Source: ZYF759 sp046297455
GTDB lineage: Bacteria > Pseudomonadota > Alphaproteobacteria > Rhizobiales > Rhizobiaceae
Assembly: GCA_046297455.1 (NCBI GenBank)
Contig: JBKBIT010000008.1
Coordinates: forward strand, 62,001-126,000
Length of the DNA stretch: 64,000 bases
Direction of reading: 5' to 3'
Part shown: positions 44,912 to 53,895 of the stretch, one piece after another
Layout of the letters: each line of letters starts with the position of its first letter
How positions within the stretch are numbered: position 1 is the stretch's first letter
Notes under the pieces: generated by a model
Databases searched by the model: none
Told to the model about the DNA's origin: nothing
What the model saw: only the letters and a program-made list of their open reading frames with translations
Program-made: the position numbers and the translations under genes

Positions 44912-45526
44912 ATGGCTAAGCTCTATTTCCATTTCTCGGCGATGAATGCCGGCAAGTCCACCCTGCTCCTGCAGGCGGCGCATAATTACAGCGAACGCGG
45001 CATGGCGACGATGCTGTTCACGGCCGCACTGGACGACAGGGCCGGACAGGGCGTCATCGCCTCGCGCATCGGGCTGAAGGCTCAGGCCGAGACCTTCACG
45101 CCGCGCGACGACCTCATGGCGGCGATTTCCGAGCGCGCGCGCCCGACACCCCTTCACTGCGTTTTCGTCGACGAGGCCCAGTTCCTCACCGAAGAACAGG
45201 TGTGGCAGCTTGCCCGCGTCGCAGACCGGCTCGACATCCCGGTCATGTGCTACGGGTTGCGGACCGATTTTCAGGGCCAGCTCTTTCCCGGTTCGAAGGC
45301 GCTGCTGGCGCTCGCCGACCATCTGCGCGAGATCAGGACGCTTTGCCGGTGCGGGCGCAAGGCCACCATGGTGGTCCGGCTGGGGCCGGACGGCAAGGTC
45401 GTGAGGCAGGGCGCGCAGGTCGAGATCGGCGGCGAGGATCGCTACGTCTCGCTGTGCAGAAGGCATTGGGAAGAAGAGATGGGCCGCGTTGCGCCCGAGG
45501 ATCTCATCGGCTTCGCGCGGGAGTGA
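44912..45526 (+). CDS. tdk: Thymidine kinase
   Basis: A 204-residue type II thymidine kinase. Walker A SAMNAGKST is at residues 9-17, the catalytic/Walker B stretch is VFVDEAQFL, and zinc-finger cysteines are CRCGRKAT and SLCRRHW. It phosphorylates thymidine with ATP in the salvage pathway. It is transcribed divergently from choX. Confidence 0.95.
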   Translation: MAKLYFHFSAMNAGKSTLLLQAAHNYSERGMATMLFTAALDDRAGQGVIASRIGLKAQAETFTPRDDLMAAISERARPTPLHCVFVDEAQFLTEEQVWQLARVADRLDIPVMCYGLRTDFQGQLFPGSKALLALADHLREIRTLCRCGRKATMVVRLGPDGKVVRQGAQVEIGGEDRYVSLCRRHWEEEMGRVAPEDLIGFARE

Positions 45527-45623
45527 GCGCACTGCATTGCTGGCGAAGGCGCGACATCCTATCTGACAGGCGTTAGAGTGCGCCCAGGACGTGGCGTGCG
45601 GTGAATTCTTGCGGGGCGATGGC

Positions 45624-46751
45624 ATGTTGGACAGCCTGACCGATCTGGCGCGGCGCGCATGGGAAGCGACACGGCGCGCCTTTGGTTCCCTCCTTACCTG
45701 GCTGGCCGCGCCGTTCCTGCGGGGCGGCACCTGGGTCTATGGGCGTCGCTGGTGGATCAAGGGCCCGATACTGGCGCTGCTTGCCCTGCTGATCGTTTCC
45801 TATGGCTATTTCTTCGTCCAGACCCAGCGCTGGACCGGCTTCGACACGAACTATGTCGCCGGCCTGAGCTTCATGGCGGCGCCCGCCGCGGGCAGCCCGC
45901 AGACCGAAGAGGTGTCTGGCGACGAAGGCGTCATCCGCACCTGCACGCGCTCCGGCATCACCGAGGCGACGGCCGAGCTCATCGATTTCAACGTCAACCA
46001 GAATGCATGGATCTCCTCCATGCTGCTCTACAATATGGGCTTCTTCGGCATGTCCTGGGACCGGACGCCCTTCTTCGACAACAAGGCCGCCTTCCAGCGC
46101 GGGGTGAACCAAGCCATCCGCCGTACCACGGTCGAGCTCGTCGACACGCTCGGACGCATCCGTGGCACCAGTCAGGTCGACCAGTCGCTGCAGAATGCGC
46201 GCGGTGCCATGCAGTTCGACGAGCACACCTGGTATTTCGGCCTAGATCCTTTCGGCCCGAAGACGCCGACGCCCAGTTTCTACCGCTCGGCGGCCCGCGA
46301 TCTCAACGCGTTCAACGACCGGCTGGAATCCTGCCAGACCGTGTTCGACGCGCGCGCGGACAATCTCGTCCAGTTTCTCGACCGCATCGCCAACGATATC
46401 GGCGCCACGTCCGCGATCCTGCGCGAGCGTTCCGAAAACTTCAATTCGGGATGGTTCGATACCCGCGCGGACGACCGCTTCTGGTTCGCCTACGGACAGC
46501 TCTACGGCTATTACGGCATTCTCGCCGGCGCTCGGCACGATTTTCAGGACGTCATTGCCACGCGTGGCCTCGGCGCCCTGTGGCAGACGATGGAAGACCA
46601 GCTGACCTCCGCGTTGCGCATCCAGCCGTCGATCATCTCAAACGGCCGCGAGGATGGCTGGATCATGCCGACCCATCTTGCCACGATGGGCTTCTACATC
46701 CTGCGGTTTCGTTCCAACCTCGTCGAGGTCCGCCAGGTGCTCGACCGCTAG
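45624..46751 (+). CDS. DUF2333-type inner-membrane protein
   Basis: A 375-residue protein starting MLDSLTDLARR at 45624 (a GTG 11 codons earlier is possible). One TM helix near residues 46-68 is followed by a large periplasmic domain rich in Asn/Arg helices, matching the conserved DUF2333 family as I recall it. Function unknown. Its stop overlaps the convergent oxidoreductase stop by 4 bp. Confidence 0.75.
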   Translation: MLDSLTDLARRAWEATRRAFGSLLTWLAAPFLRGGTWVYGRRWWIKGPILALLALLIVSYGYFFVQTQRWTGFDTNYVAGLSFMAAPAAGSPQTEEVSGDEGVIRTCTRSGITEATAELIDFNVNQNAWISSMLLYNMGFFGMSWDRTPFFDNKAAFQRGVNQAIRRTTVELVDTLGRIRGTSQVDQSLQNARGAMQFDEHTWYFGLDPFGPKTPTPSFYRSAARDLNAFNDRLESCQTVFDARADNLVQFLDRIANDIGATSAILRERSENFNSGWFDTRADDRFWFAYGQLYGYYGILAGARHDFQDVIATRGLGALWQTMEDQLTSALRIQPSIISNGREDGWIMPTHLATMGFYILRFRSNLVEVRQVLDR

Positions 46752-47869
46752 AAGCGATCGGGCGACAGCGCGCCGATCAGCCCTTCGGTTTCGGCCGGTG
46801 GCGTGCGGCCCTCCACCATTGCCGCCGAAAGCGCCGAGAGCGCCGGCGCGGTCTGCATGCCGTAGCCGCCCTGCCCTGCCAGCCAGAAGAAACCTTCCGC
46901 CGCGGGATCGAAGCCCGCCACCGGCGTGCGGTCGGGCGCAAAGGTACGCAGTCCAGCCCAGCTCGATTCCACCCGTGTGACGTTCATGGTCACCGCCTGC
47001 TCGAACCGGTGCAGCCCTTCGGCCAACACCATGTCGTCGACATAGGCGTCGTGCGGCTCGACGGGATCCTCATCGGCAGGCGACACCAGCAGCCGGCCCG
47101 TCTCCGGCTTCACGTACCAGCGGTCCGCCGCATCCGCCGTCAGCGGCCAATGCCGCGTGTCGTGGCCCTCGGGCGCCGGCAGGACGGCGATCGACCGACG
47201 CATGGGCACCAGCCCCAGCGGTTTCGAGCCACAGAGCGAGGCAACATGATCCGCCCAGGCGCCGGCTGCATTGACGACGACACGCGCCCGCACACGCCCC
47301 TTGGGCGTATCGAGATGCCAGTACCCGTCATGACGTTCGGCGCGGTTCACCGGCGCGTCGAGCAGGATCCTGCCACCGCCGTCACGCACGCGGCGCAGCC
47401 AGCCCTGATGCATCGCGTCCACGTCGATATCGCTGGCGTCCTCCTCGATCGCCGCACCCGCCAGCCACTGCGGGTCCAGGATCGGCATGGCATGGATCGC
47501 CTCGTCGACACCGATCTCGCGCAGGCCCTCGGAAGCGGACAGGAGGTCGTCGAGATGCGAACGCCCTTCTCCATCCGAGACGAACAGGATCTTTCGAGGC
47601 GACAGCAGAGGCGCGGCAAACCCCGTGGCGCCCGGGCCGCGATAGAAGTGGCCGCTTGCGCGCGACAGCGCACGGATCGTGGCGTTGCCGTAATTCTGGA
47701 TGAACACGGCAGCCGACCGTCCGGTGGAATGGTGGCCCGCACGCCCCTCCTGATCGAGAACGACGACCCCGCCGCGAGCTTCCAGATGAGCGGCGACACC
47801 GGCCCCCGCAATGCCGGCGCCAATGACCGCCACCTCGCAATCGTCCAGAAGGGTCACATTTTTCTCCAT
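46748..47869 (-). CDS. FAD-dependent D-amino-acid dehydrogenase, DauA (D-arginine dehydrogenase)-like
   Basis: A 373-residue DAO-family flavoprotein. The FAD motif is GAGIAGAG at residues 17-24, followed by GHHSTGRSAA; the later stretches VVNAAGAWAD, MRRSIAVLPAP, SWAGLRTFAPD and FFWLAGQGGYGMQT follow the same order as Pseudomonas DauA. It probably deaminates D-amino acids (basic ones if truly DauA) to 2-oxo acids. No partner deaminase gene (dauB) is adjacent. Confidence 0.85.
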   Translation of the reverse strand: MEKNVTLLDDCEVAVIGAGIAGAGVAAHLEARGGVVVLDQEGRAGHHSTGRSAAVFIQNYGNATIRALSRASGHFYRGPGATGFAAPLLSPRKILFVSDGEGRSHLDDLLSASEGLREIGVDEAIHAMPILDPQWLAGAAIEEDASDIDVDAMHQGWLRRVRDGGGRILLDAPVNRAERHDGYWHLDTPKGRVRARVVVNAAGAWADHVASLCGSKPLGLVPMRRSIAVLPAPEGHDTRHWPLTADAADRWYVKPETGRLLVSPADEDPVEPHDAYVDDMVLAEGLHRFEQAVTMNVTRVESSWAGLRTFAPDRTPVAGFDPAAEGFFWLAGQGGYGMQTAPALSALSAAMVEGRTPPAETEGLIGALSPDRF

Positions 47870-48196
47870 CGCACGCGGTTGGAAACACCCCCTACCACAA
47901 GGGGTTGGTCATCCCGCAAGGTCATCGGGAACGGTCCTCCTCGCAATTCTTGACACATGGAATCTTGACGTGAGTCCCACGCTTCCATATCCGTTGGCAC
48001 AGGCTAGGACGTCAGCTGATTCGCACCATCCAGGAGGGGATCAGAAACTGGATGGCAGTGGTTAAGCTCTAGCTTGCTGGCGTTTTTGGCATCGTCCTGC
48101 CGGAGTATCCGTCGGCCCTTTAGGGCGGGCAAGTTTCACGGAAGTTGCAGCGTATTTGAAGCCTTGGGAACCCGTAAAGGGAGCCCGGGAGCGCGA
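47870..48196. promoter_or_regulatory. visN upstream region with 8-bp inverted repeat
   Basis: This 327-bp gap holds no gene. A possible promoter is TTGACG (47965-47970) with TATCCG 17 bp on. An inverted repeat CCATCCAG (48026-48033) / CTGGATGG (48048-48055) with a 14-nt loop lies in the probable leader, about 140 bp before visN, and could be an operator or leader hairpin. Confidence 0.4.
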
Positions 48197-48925
48197 ATGG
48201 ATTCGAGGAAGGGGACCCGGGACCAGATGAGCATCGATGCGTCCCAAACGCTCGGGCAGGCACCCTGCGCGCCGGTCTTGAGCCGCACCGAGATGGTCGA
48301 TCTGATGCGGCGAACCGCATCCGATATCGGCGCAGACCACTACCTGGTCGTTCAGTGCCTGTCGGGTCGCGCCAACGAGGAAAGCCGCGTTCTCGTCTCC
48401 AACTGGGTGTACGACGCGATGCAGACCGTTGGCCAGAAGCATATTCTGCGGATCATCCAGAGCCACCTCTCCACCCCCCTGGGCATGCGGGCGCGGCCTT
48501 TCGGCTGCGACAGCCTGACAGGCTTCCTGCCGGGGGACGTCATCGAAGGGCTGGAACGCCACGGACACCAGGAATTCGCCAGCCAGCAGCTCCAGGTCGG
48601 GCAGGCCCGGTTCGGAATCCTGTTTTCTGCCGGCAGTTCCGGCGCCTTGAACCGCACGGCCGCATCGCACGCGCAGATGATCTGCTGCTATGCGCTGTCG
48701 CAAATCGCACCCGACCTGATCGTCGATGCCACCGACCCTCTGTCGGAGCGCGAACGGGAATGCCTGCGCTGGGTTTCGGAAGGCAAGACGACGGAAGACG
48801 TGGCGATGATCCTCAGTGTCTCGCCGAATACCGTCAACAGCTACATCGCGCATGCCATGCAGAAGCTCTCAGCCAACAACCGGGCAATGGCGATGGCGAC
48901 CGCGATCCGCAACGGAATGATCTAG
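48197..48925 (+). CDS. visN: LuxR-type flagellar master regulator VisN
   Basis: A 242-residue protein with an N-terminal ligand-binding-like domain and a C-terminal LuxR/GerE HTH (LSERERECLRWVSEGKTTED, then SVSPNTVNSYIAHAMQKL). Start at 48197 has GGGAG 5 bases ahead; ATG at 48227 is the alternative. In Sinorhizobium VisN and VisR act together as global activators of motility genes through Rem. It is paired with visR 10 bp downstream and followed by the fla genes. Confidence 0.88.
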   Translation: MDSRKGTRDQMSIDASQTLGQAPCAPVLSRTEMVDLMRRTASDIGADHYLVVQCLSGRANEESRVLVSNWVYDAMQTVGQKHILRIIQSHLSTPLGMRARPFGCDSLTGFLPGDVIEGLERHGHQEFASQQLQVGQARFGILFSAGSSGALNRTAASHAQMICCYALSQIAPDLIVDATDPLSERERECLRWVSEGKTTEDVAMILSVSPNTVNSYIAHAMQKLSANNRAMAMATAIRNGMI

Positions 48926-48935
48926 GGGACAGCTC

Positions 48936-49670
48936 ATGGGACGCGTGAGGGCACTCGCGCCAAGGCAGGGGAACAACCAGGGGACGCAGGCGCCAACGGC
49001 GCCCGAACCCTTCGTTGACACCGCGTCGGTGGCCCGCATGCGGGCGATTGCCGATATGCTTGGCGCCCGATCCTTCGGACTTTATGCGGTGCTATCGACC
49101 GCCAGTGGCTGGCGCTTCCTGCCGCTGGCCGTCGCCGAACCGGCCACGGACGCGGAATCTCGACGGTTTCTCGGTTCCATGCTCAAGGGCGAGCTCGACG
49201 CTGCCGCGATGGCCGCGGCCACCCCTGCCATCTGGCTTGCAAACGAGGGGGAGCCCGAAACGCCAATGTCGCGCTGGACCCGGCGCATCGACACCCCGGT
49301 CGGCGGCACGACAGGTGTCGTCTTCCCGATCGAGGCGGAGCGTTCCGGCCGCGGATTGGGGGTGTTTCTGGCACCAGCGATCCTGACGGAACCTGTTTTG
49401 TGCGCGGCGCACATGGAATGCTTCGCGCTCTATGAAGAACTCACGCGGGCCAGGCGAAGCGAACTGCCGGGCACGCCCAAGCTTTCCAGGCGCGAACTGG
49501 AGTGCCTGAAGCTGACCGCCGACGGCCTCACCAGCGAAGAGATCGCCGCGCGGCTGGGGCTGTCCGTCCACACGGCCAACCAGTATGTTTCCAACACCAC
49601 CCAGAAGCTGAATGCGGTCAACCGCATTCATGCCGTCGCCAAGGCGCTCAGGGCCGGCCTTTTCGACTAG
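48936..49670 (+). CDS. visR: LuxR-type flagellar master regulator VisR
   Basis: A 244-residue protein with a variable N-terminal domain and a LuxR HTH at the end (LSRRELECLKLTADGLTSEE, LSVHTANQYVSNTTQKL). An AGGGGA site precedes the ATG. Partner of VisN; the two are thought to work as a heteromer. It converges with the leftward fla operon, 13 bp from the small gene at 49684. Confidence 0.88.
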   Translation: MGRVRALAPRQGNNQGTQAPTAPEPFVDTASVARMRAIADMLGARSFGLYAVLSTASGWRFLPLAVAEPATDAESRRFLGSMLKGELDAAAMAAATPAIWLANEGEPETPMSRWTRRIDTPVGGTTGVVFPIEAERSGRGLGVFLAPAILTEPVLCAAHMECFALYEELTRARRSELPGTPKLSRRELECLKLTADGLTSEEIAARLGLSVHTANQYVSNTTQKLNAVNRIHAVAKALRAGLFD

Positions 49671-49683
49671 GGCCGCCGCCTAT

Positions 49684-50124
49684 TCAGGCAAAACCACCCA
49701 TGGCCACCGTCTTGCGGATGCGCGAGCGTTCGAGCGCCGACGCCAGGAACGTCGTGTTGGCGTGCGGGTCTTCGTCCGGATCGTCGAAAGTCACGTAATT
49801 GACTTCGATCCCGGCTGCCTCGTCGGCCATGTGCAGCGTGAAGTAGACGCATGCGCCAGCGGGCCTGAGTTCCAGATCGAGCGCGATGGAAGGCTTGTCC
49901 TCCCACGATACACGTATGTCGCCACCATGGCCGAGCGAAAGCGTGCCCGGCATCAGGTAGAGTTCGGAAGCCGACTGGACGATATCGGCAATGCAGGAGA
50001 AGTGCTCGAGCCGTATGAAGGCGATATAGTCGGCGACATCGACCATGCGCAATTCGCTGACGACATCCTGGAGCGCCTTGGCGACGACGACTTCCCGGTC
50101 CATGGAGTGGGGCTGGCGGTTCAT
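49684..50124 (-). CDS. Conserved hypothetical protein of the rhizobial fla cluster
   Basis: A 146-residue soluble protein with no recognised domain. It is acidic at the end (DDPDEDP) and has alternating hydrophobic strands (DIRVSWEDKPSIALDLEL). It starts with ATG overlapping the flhB stop by 4 bp and has a GAGGT site, so it is the last gene of motA-fliM-fliN-fliG-flhB. A hypothetical gene at this spot is also found in Sinorhizobium, which hints at a motility role. Confidence 0.8.
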   Translation of the reverse strand: MNRQPHSMDREVVVAKALQDVVSELRMVDVADYIAFIRLEHFSCIADIVQSASELYLMPGTLSLGHGGDIRVSWEDKPSIALDLELRPAGACVYFTLHMADEAAGIEVNYVTFDDPDEDPHANTTFLASALERSRIRKTVAMGGFA

Positions 50125-51212
50125 GCTATACCTCTACCTGGCGAAGGTTGCGCGGTCCTTGCGTAAACGGAGCGCACAAGTTCGGCCACTGCCTGATAAA
50201 ATTGCGGTGGGATCATGCCGTCGATCTTCACCTGGTCGTACATCGAGCGTGCGAGCTGGACTTCCTCGAACACCGGAATGCCATGCTCTTCTGCGATTTC
50301 CCTGATCTTGAGCGCGATCAGATCTTGCCCCTTGGCAACGACGATCGGCGCCGCGTTCTCGCTGCGCACATAGCGCAGCGCGATCGCGTAGTGGGTCGGA
50401 TTGGCGATCACCAGCGTGGCCTGCGGCACGCTCTGGATCATGCGCTGGCGGGCACGGTCGCGCTGCAGCGAGCGCATGCGGGCCTTCACGATGGGATCGC
50501 CGTCATTCTGCTTGATCTCGTCCTTGACCTCCTGACGGGTCATTCTGAGTTCTTCGCGCCAGTGGAAGCGCGACCAGAGCAGGTCGGCGCCCGCGATGAT
50601 GAGCATCACCAGGGCGATGGTGACCACGATCTGGACGGCGATGTCGCGGATGACCGAGGTAAACGCCATCGGGTGAGTGATCATGCCGGCCAGCAGCTGA
50701 TCCTGCGCCTCGCTCATGGCGAACACGACGAACCCGCCGACGACCAGGATCTTGCCGATCGACTTGGCGAACTCGACCCAACCCTTCTTGCCGAACAGCC
50801 GATCCCAGCCCTTCTTCAGGGAGATACGCGATAGCTGCGGCTTGATCCGCGTGACAACGAAACGCGGCACGTTCTGCAGGACCGATGCCGAGATGCCGGC
50901 CAGCATCAGCAGGAACATCAGGGCTGCGAGAGCCTTCGCGATCTCCTGGAAAACCATGCGCTGCAGCATGATGGCATCGTCTGTATTCCCCAGACGCCAT
51001 TCGTCGGCACGCTCGATGAACATCGACAGAAACCCGCCGAGATGAGCCGCGCTTGGCTGCGCGAAGAAGAGGACGAAGGTCAGGATGGCCAGAAAGGACG
51101 CGAAGGCCGGAACCTCTCGCGCAAAGGGAACCTGTCCCTTGTCGATGGAGTCACGGATCTTCTTCTCCGTGGCCTCCTCGGTTTTACTTTCTTTATCCGG
51201 TTCGTCGGCCAA
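50121..51212 (-). CDS. flhB: Flagellar type III export protein FlhB
   Basis: A 363-residue export-gate protein. Four TM helices lie in the N-terminal half; the cytoplasmic domain has the self-cleavage motif NPTH at residues 271-274. FlhB switches export from rod/hook to filament substrates. The start is TTG at 51212 with GGAGG 5 bases upstream and no nearby ATG that keeps the conserved N-terminus. Confidence 0.95.
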   Translation of the reverse strand: MADEPDKESKTEEATEKKIRDSIDKGQVPFAREVPAFASFLAILTFVLFFAQPSAAHLGGFLSMFIERADEWRLGNTDDAIMLQRMVFQEIAKALAALMFLLMLAGISASVLQNVPRFVVTRIKPQLSRISLKKGWDRLFGKKGWVEFAKSIGKILVVGGFVVFAMSEAQDQLLAGMITHPMAFTSVIRDIAVQIVVTIALVMLIIAGADLLWSRFHWREELRMTRQEVKDEIKQNDGDPIVKARMRSLQRDRARQRMIQSVPQATLVIANPTHYAIALRYVRSENAAPIVVAKGQDLIALKIREIAEEHGIPVFEEVQLARSMYDQVKIDGMIPPQFYQAVAELVRSVYARTAQPSPGRGIA

Positions 51213-51233
51213 CTAGGCCTCCTATCGGCGGCT

Positions 51234-52262
51234 TCAGGCCGCGAGGTCGCGCGAAGGCAGTTCGAGCTGGCCGGCAGCTGCCAGATCGAGGGCGGCGGAC
51301 GAGATGGTGCGGCGAGCGCCCTGAATCTCGTCGTCGGTCACATCGGCAGCCATGGACAGTTCCGACTCGATCATGCGCCGCGAACGCGCACTCAGCGAAC
51401 TGAGTACGGCTTCGACGATTGCAGGGTCGGCATTGCGCAGCGCCAGGACCACGACCTCGCTCGACAGATCGTCGAACAGACGGACCAGCGCCTTCTTGCT
51501 GAGCTCGAGGATGTCTTCGAAGGTGAAGAGCTTGGCGCGCACCGCATCGAGGTTGCGCAGGCCGCTCTTCTCCAGATCGTCCATCACCTCTTCCATCTCG
51601 TCCTTGTCGAACTCGCGAAGCACGCTTGCAACGCGCGTCTCGCCTTCCGAGCTGTTGCGGGCGAACTGCTCGCCGCTCACGCGGGCCTGCAATTGCCGTT
51701 CCAGCATCGTGCGCATGGCAGGCTTCACCGGCGACATGGTCAGCATGCGCTTGAAGATCTCGCTGCGCAGGGGACGCTCGAATTCGCGCAGGGCCAGCGC
51801 CGACTGACGCGGCGACAGGCTGCTGAACACGTAGGCGATCGACTGCGGGTGTTCCTTGGCCAGCACGGAGGCCAACTTGGGCGGATCGAGCTGCTCGAGC
51901 TTCGGCCACACCGATGGCGGCTCTTCGATACGGCCGGGACGGTTGCGTCCCACAAGCGCGTCGAACTCCTCGGGCGGCAGCGATTCGTTGAGGATCGTGT
52001 CCATCTGATCGCCCGAATCGAGCAGTCCCGCACCTTCCGTGAATTCATCCTCGAACTCGGATACGATCAGTTCGAGCTCATGCTGCGGAATGGTCCGCAG
52101 CTTGCGTGCTGCTTCCAGCAGCGCCTTCAACTCCTCCTGCTTGAAGAATTTCAGAAGGCGGCTGGCAGCAGGCTTGCCCATTGCGACGAGAATTGCCGCG
52201 GCCTTTTGCGACGAGTCGAACTTGCTCGCCTGGCTCGTGGCTGAATTGAGGGGTGGCAACAT
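51234..52262 (-). CDS. fliG: Flagellar motor switch protein FliG
   Basis: A 342-residue switch protein with the three-domain FliG layout: middle LAKEHPQSIAYVFSSLSPRQSALAL (EHPQ motif) and C-terminal charged torque helix (DLSSEVVVLALRNADPAIVEAVLSSLSARSRRMIESEL). It joins the rotor to FliF and the stator. It lies between fliN and flhB in the leftward operon. Confidence 0.94.
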   Translation of the reverse strand: MLPPLNSATSQASKFDSSQKAAAILVAMGKPAASRLLKFFKQEELKALLEAARKLRTIPQHELELIVSEFEDEFTEGAGLLDSGDQMDTILNESLPPEEFDALVGRNRPGRIEEPPSVWPKLEQLDPPKLASVLAKEHPQSIAYVFSSLSPRQSALALREFERPLRSEIFKRMLTMSPVKPAMRTMLERQLQARVSGEQFARNSSEGETRVASVLREFDKDEMEEVMDDLEKSGLRNLDAVRAKLFTFEDILELSKKALVRLFDDLSSEVVVLALRNADPAIVEAVLSSLSARSRRMIESELSMAADVTDDEIQGARRTISSAALDLAAAGQLELPSRDLAA

Positions 52263-52291
52263 GGGCCGCGCGATCCTTATTCGTTGAAACG

Positions 52292-52891
52292 TCAGGCCTT
52301 GCGGCTGGAATCGACGATGTGGGTCAGCTTGATGCCGAAACGGGAAGGATCGCTGTCGAGCACGGTGACCTCGCCGGCAGCAATCTTGCGTCCGTTGACC
52401 ACCACATCGACCGGCTCACCGATCTTGCGGTCCAGTGCGACGGTCGACCCCTTCTGCAGCGCCATGAGTTCGGAGACAGGCATCTCCGTGCTTCCCAGCA
52501 CGATCTGCACGTCAACCGGAATATCCATGATCACGGCATGGTTTTCCTTGCCCGGCGCCGCGCCCTGCCCGGTGGCCGATGCGACCGAGGCAAAGCCGGC
52601 ATCGGCCATGCCGAAACCTGCATCGCTGCCGCCCATACCCTGGTCGGCCATACCCAGGCCCATTTCACCGCCGCCGAGGCCCTGGTCACCCATGCCAAGG
52701 CCCGGATCGGAAAAATCCATGCCGGGATTGGAGAGGCCGAGTGCGGGATCCGACATGCCCAGGCCAGGGTCCAACATGCCCAGCCCCGGTTCGGTATCCG
52801 CTCCATCGTGCAGCACATCGCGCAATTCATCGATCGCGGCGCTGAGCTGGTCCTCTTCTTCCGACAATGCGGGAATGCTATTGGGATCCAT
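52292..52891 (-). CDS. fliN: Flagellar motor switch protein FliN with ten heptapeptide repeats
   Basis: A 199-residue protein; ATG at 52891 is chosen over the preceding TTG because GGAG lies 7 bases upstream. The SpoA/FliN domain is the last roughly 85 residues (IPVDVQIVLGSTEMPVSELM, GRKIAAGEVTVLD). Ahead of it, residues 34-103 are ten tandem 7-residue units like DPGLGMS. FliN forms the C-ring base with FliM and FliG. The glycine/methionine-rich repeat is not part of the E. coli protein and looks like a flexible spacer. Confidence 0.92.
   Translation of the reverse strand: MDPNSIPALSEEEDQLSAAIDELRDVLHDGADTEPGLGMLDPGLGMSDPALGLSNPGMDFSDPGLGMGDQGLGGGEMGLGMADQGMGGSDAGFGMADAGFASVASATGQGAAPGKENHAVIMDIPVDVQIVLGSTEMPVSELMALQKGSTVALDRKIGEPVDVVVNGRKIAAGEVTVLDSDPSRFGIKLTHIVDSSRKA
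52583..52792 (-). repeat. In-frame 21-bp tandem repeat in fliN
   Basis: Ten units of 21 bp encode variants of (D/E)-(P/Q/A)-G-(L/M/F)-G-M-x. Units have diverged at third and some first codon positions, so this is an old, slowly decaying tandem repeat kept in frame. Confidence 0.85.
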
Positions 52892-52921
52892 CAACTCACT
52901 CCGGTATCTTGCTGGACTTCG

Positions 52922-53857
52922 TCATGTCCGTTTCACGAGCCCGTCCAGGAAGTCCTGGCCGGCGTCGAAGGGTTCGCGAACCCGCACGGTGAAGCGGTTT
53001 CCGAGCTTTCCAAACTCACATACGAATATTGTCTTGCGCCGGGCTGACAGGCGCGTTTGGGCCTGCGCATTTTCCGGCAGTTCAAGAACCTGACCGACAC
53101 GCCAGCGCGAGATTTCGCTGAGGGTGGCACGGGCCATGGGCACGTTTGCCTCGAGCTTCACCTTCGAGCGCATGACTTCTTCGCTGAAACGTTCGCGCCA
53201 TTTGGTTGCCACGCCCGGTCCGGCATCCTCGTCGTCGATGCCGTCGGAACGCTGGGCCAGGAGGACGCGCTGCGGCATGAGGATCGTGATCGTTCCCGAG
53301 GCCATCGGAGAAGAAATGCGAAACTCGATGCTGGCCGCTGGTCCGTCGCGACGCGGCATGCGAGGGATCTCCGTGCCCGTGACGATATCGCCGAGCGGAT
53401 AGATGATGCCGAGCGCGCGTTCGCCCGAGCCGTCCATGCATTTGGCAATAATGTCGAACGTGTCCGCAATCACCGCAAGTTCAAGATCGGTGAGGTCGCG
53501 GGCGATCGGCACCACAGCCAGATCCTGATCGCCGCCGAAAGCCGCCGACACCAGAAGCGCTGTCGCGTCGACATCGATCAGCATGGTGAGCGCATCCCCC
53601 GACCGCTCTGACGAGGCTACGCAGATTGCGGTCTGCGACGCCTCGCGCGGCAGCGCATCGGCAAAGCGCGCAACCGTGGCGGACCTGATCTCCATGTCCA
53701 GCGGAAAGGCCATCTTGGCGTTGATAGCGTTCAGGATTTCTCCGCGAACGCGATGGCCGAGCGCCTTGGCGACAGAAATGACCTTTTGAGGTTCACCCGT
53801 ATCGCCGAGCAGGCTTTCCACGACATGGCTACGTGTCAGGGTGCTGGCGTCACTCAT
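52922..53857 (-). CDS. fliM: Flagellar motor switch protein FliM
   Basis: A 311-residue divergent FliM as in rhizobia. The C-terminal SpoA domain (ARATLSEISRWRVGQVLELPENA, FGKLGNRFTVRVREP) and middle CheC-like domain (TMLIDVDATALLVSAAFGG) are present. ATG at 53857 is chosen; a TTG at 53899 overlapping the motA stop is possible. The classic LSQ.EIDALL CheY-binding start is not evident. It binds CheY-P and controls rotation. Confidence 0.85.
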   Translation of the reverse strand: MSDASTLTRSHVVESLLGDTGEPQKVISVAKALGHRVRGEILNAINAKMAFPLDMEIRSATVARFADALPREASQTAICVASSERSGDALTMLIDVDATALLVSAAFGGDQDLAVVPIARDLTDLELAVIADTFDIIAKCMDGSGERALGIIYPLGDIVTGTEIPRMPRRDGPAASIEFRISSPMASGTITILMPQRVLLAQRSDGIDDEDAGPGVATKWRERFSEEVMRSKVKLEANVPMARATLSEISRWRVGQVLELPENAQAQTRLSARRKTIFVCEFGKLGNRFTVRVREPFDAGQDFLDGLVKRT

Positions 53858-53895
53858 CGCTGGGACATCCCGGTCTTTGAAACTAACGACATGGA

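Noticed and set aside
52583..52792. The fliN tandem repeat as an assembly artefact
   Set aside because: The units differ from each other in sequence and stay in frame, which an assembly error would not produce.
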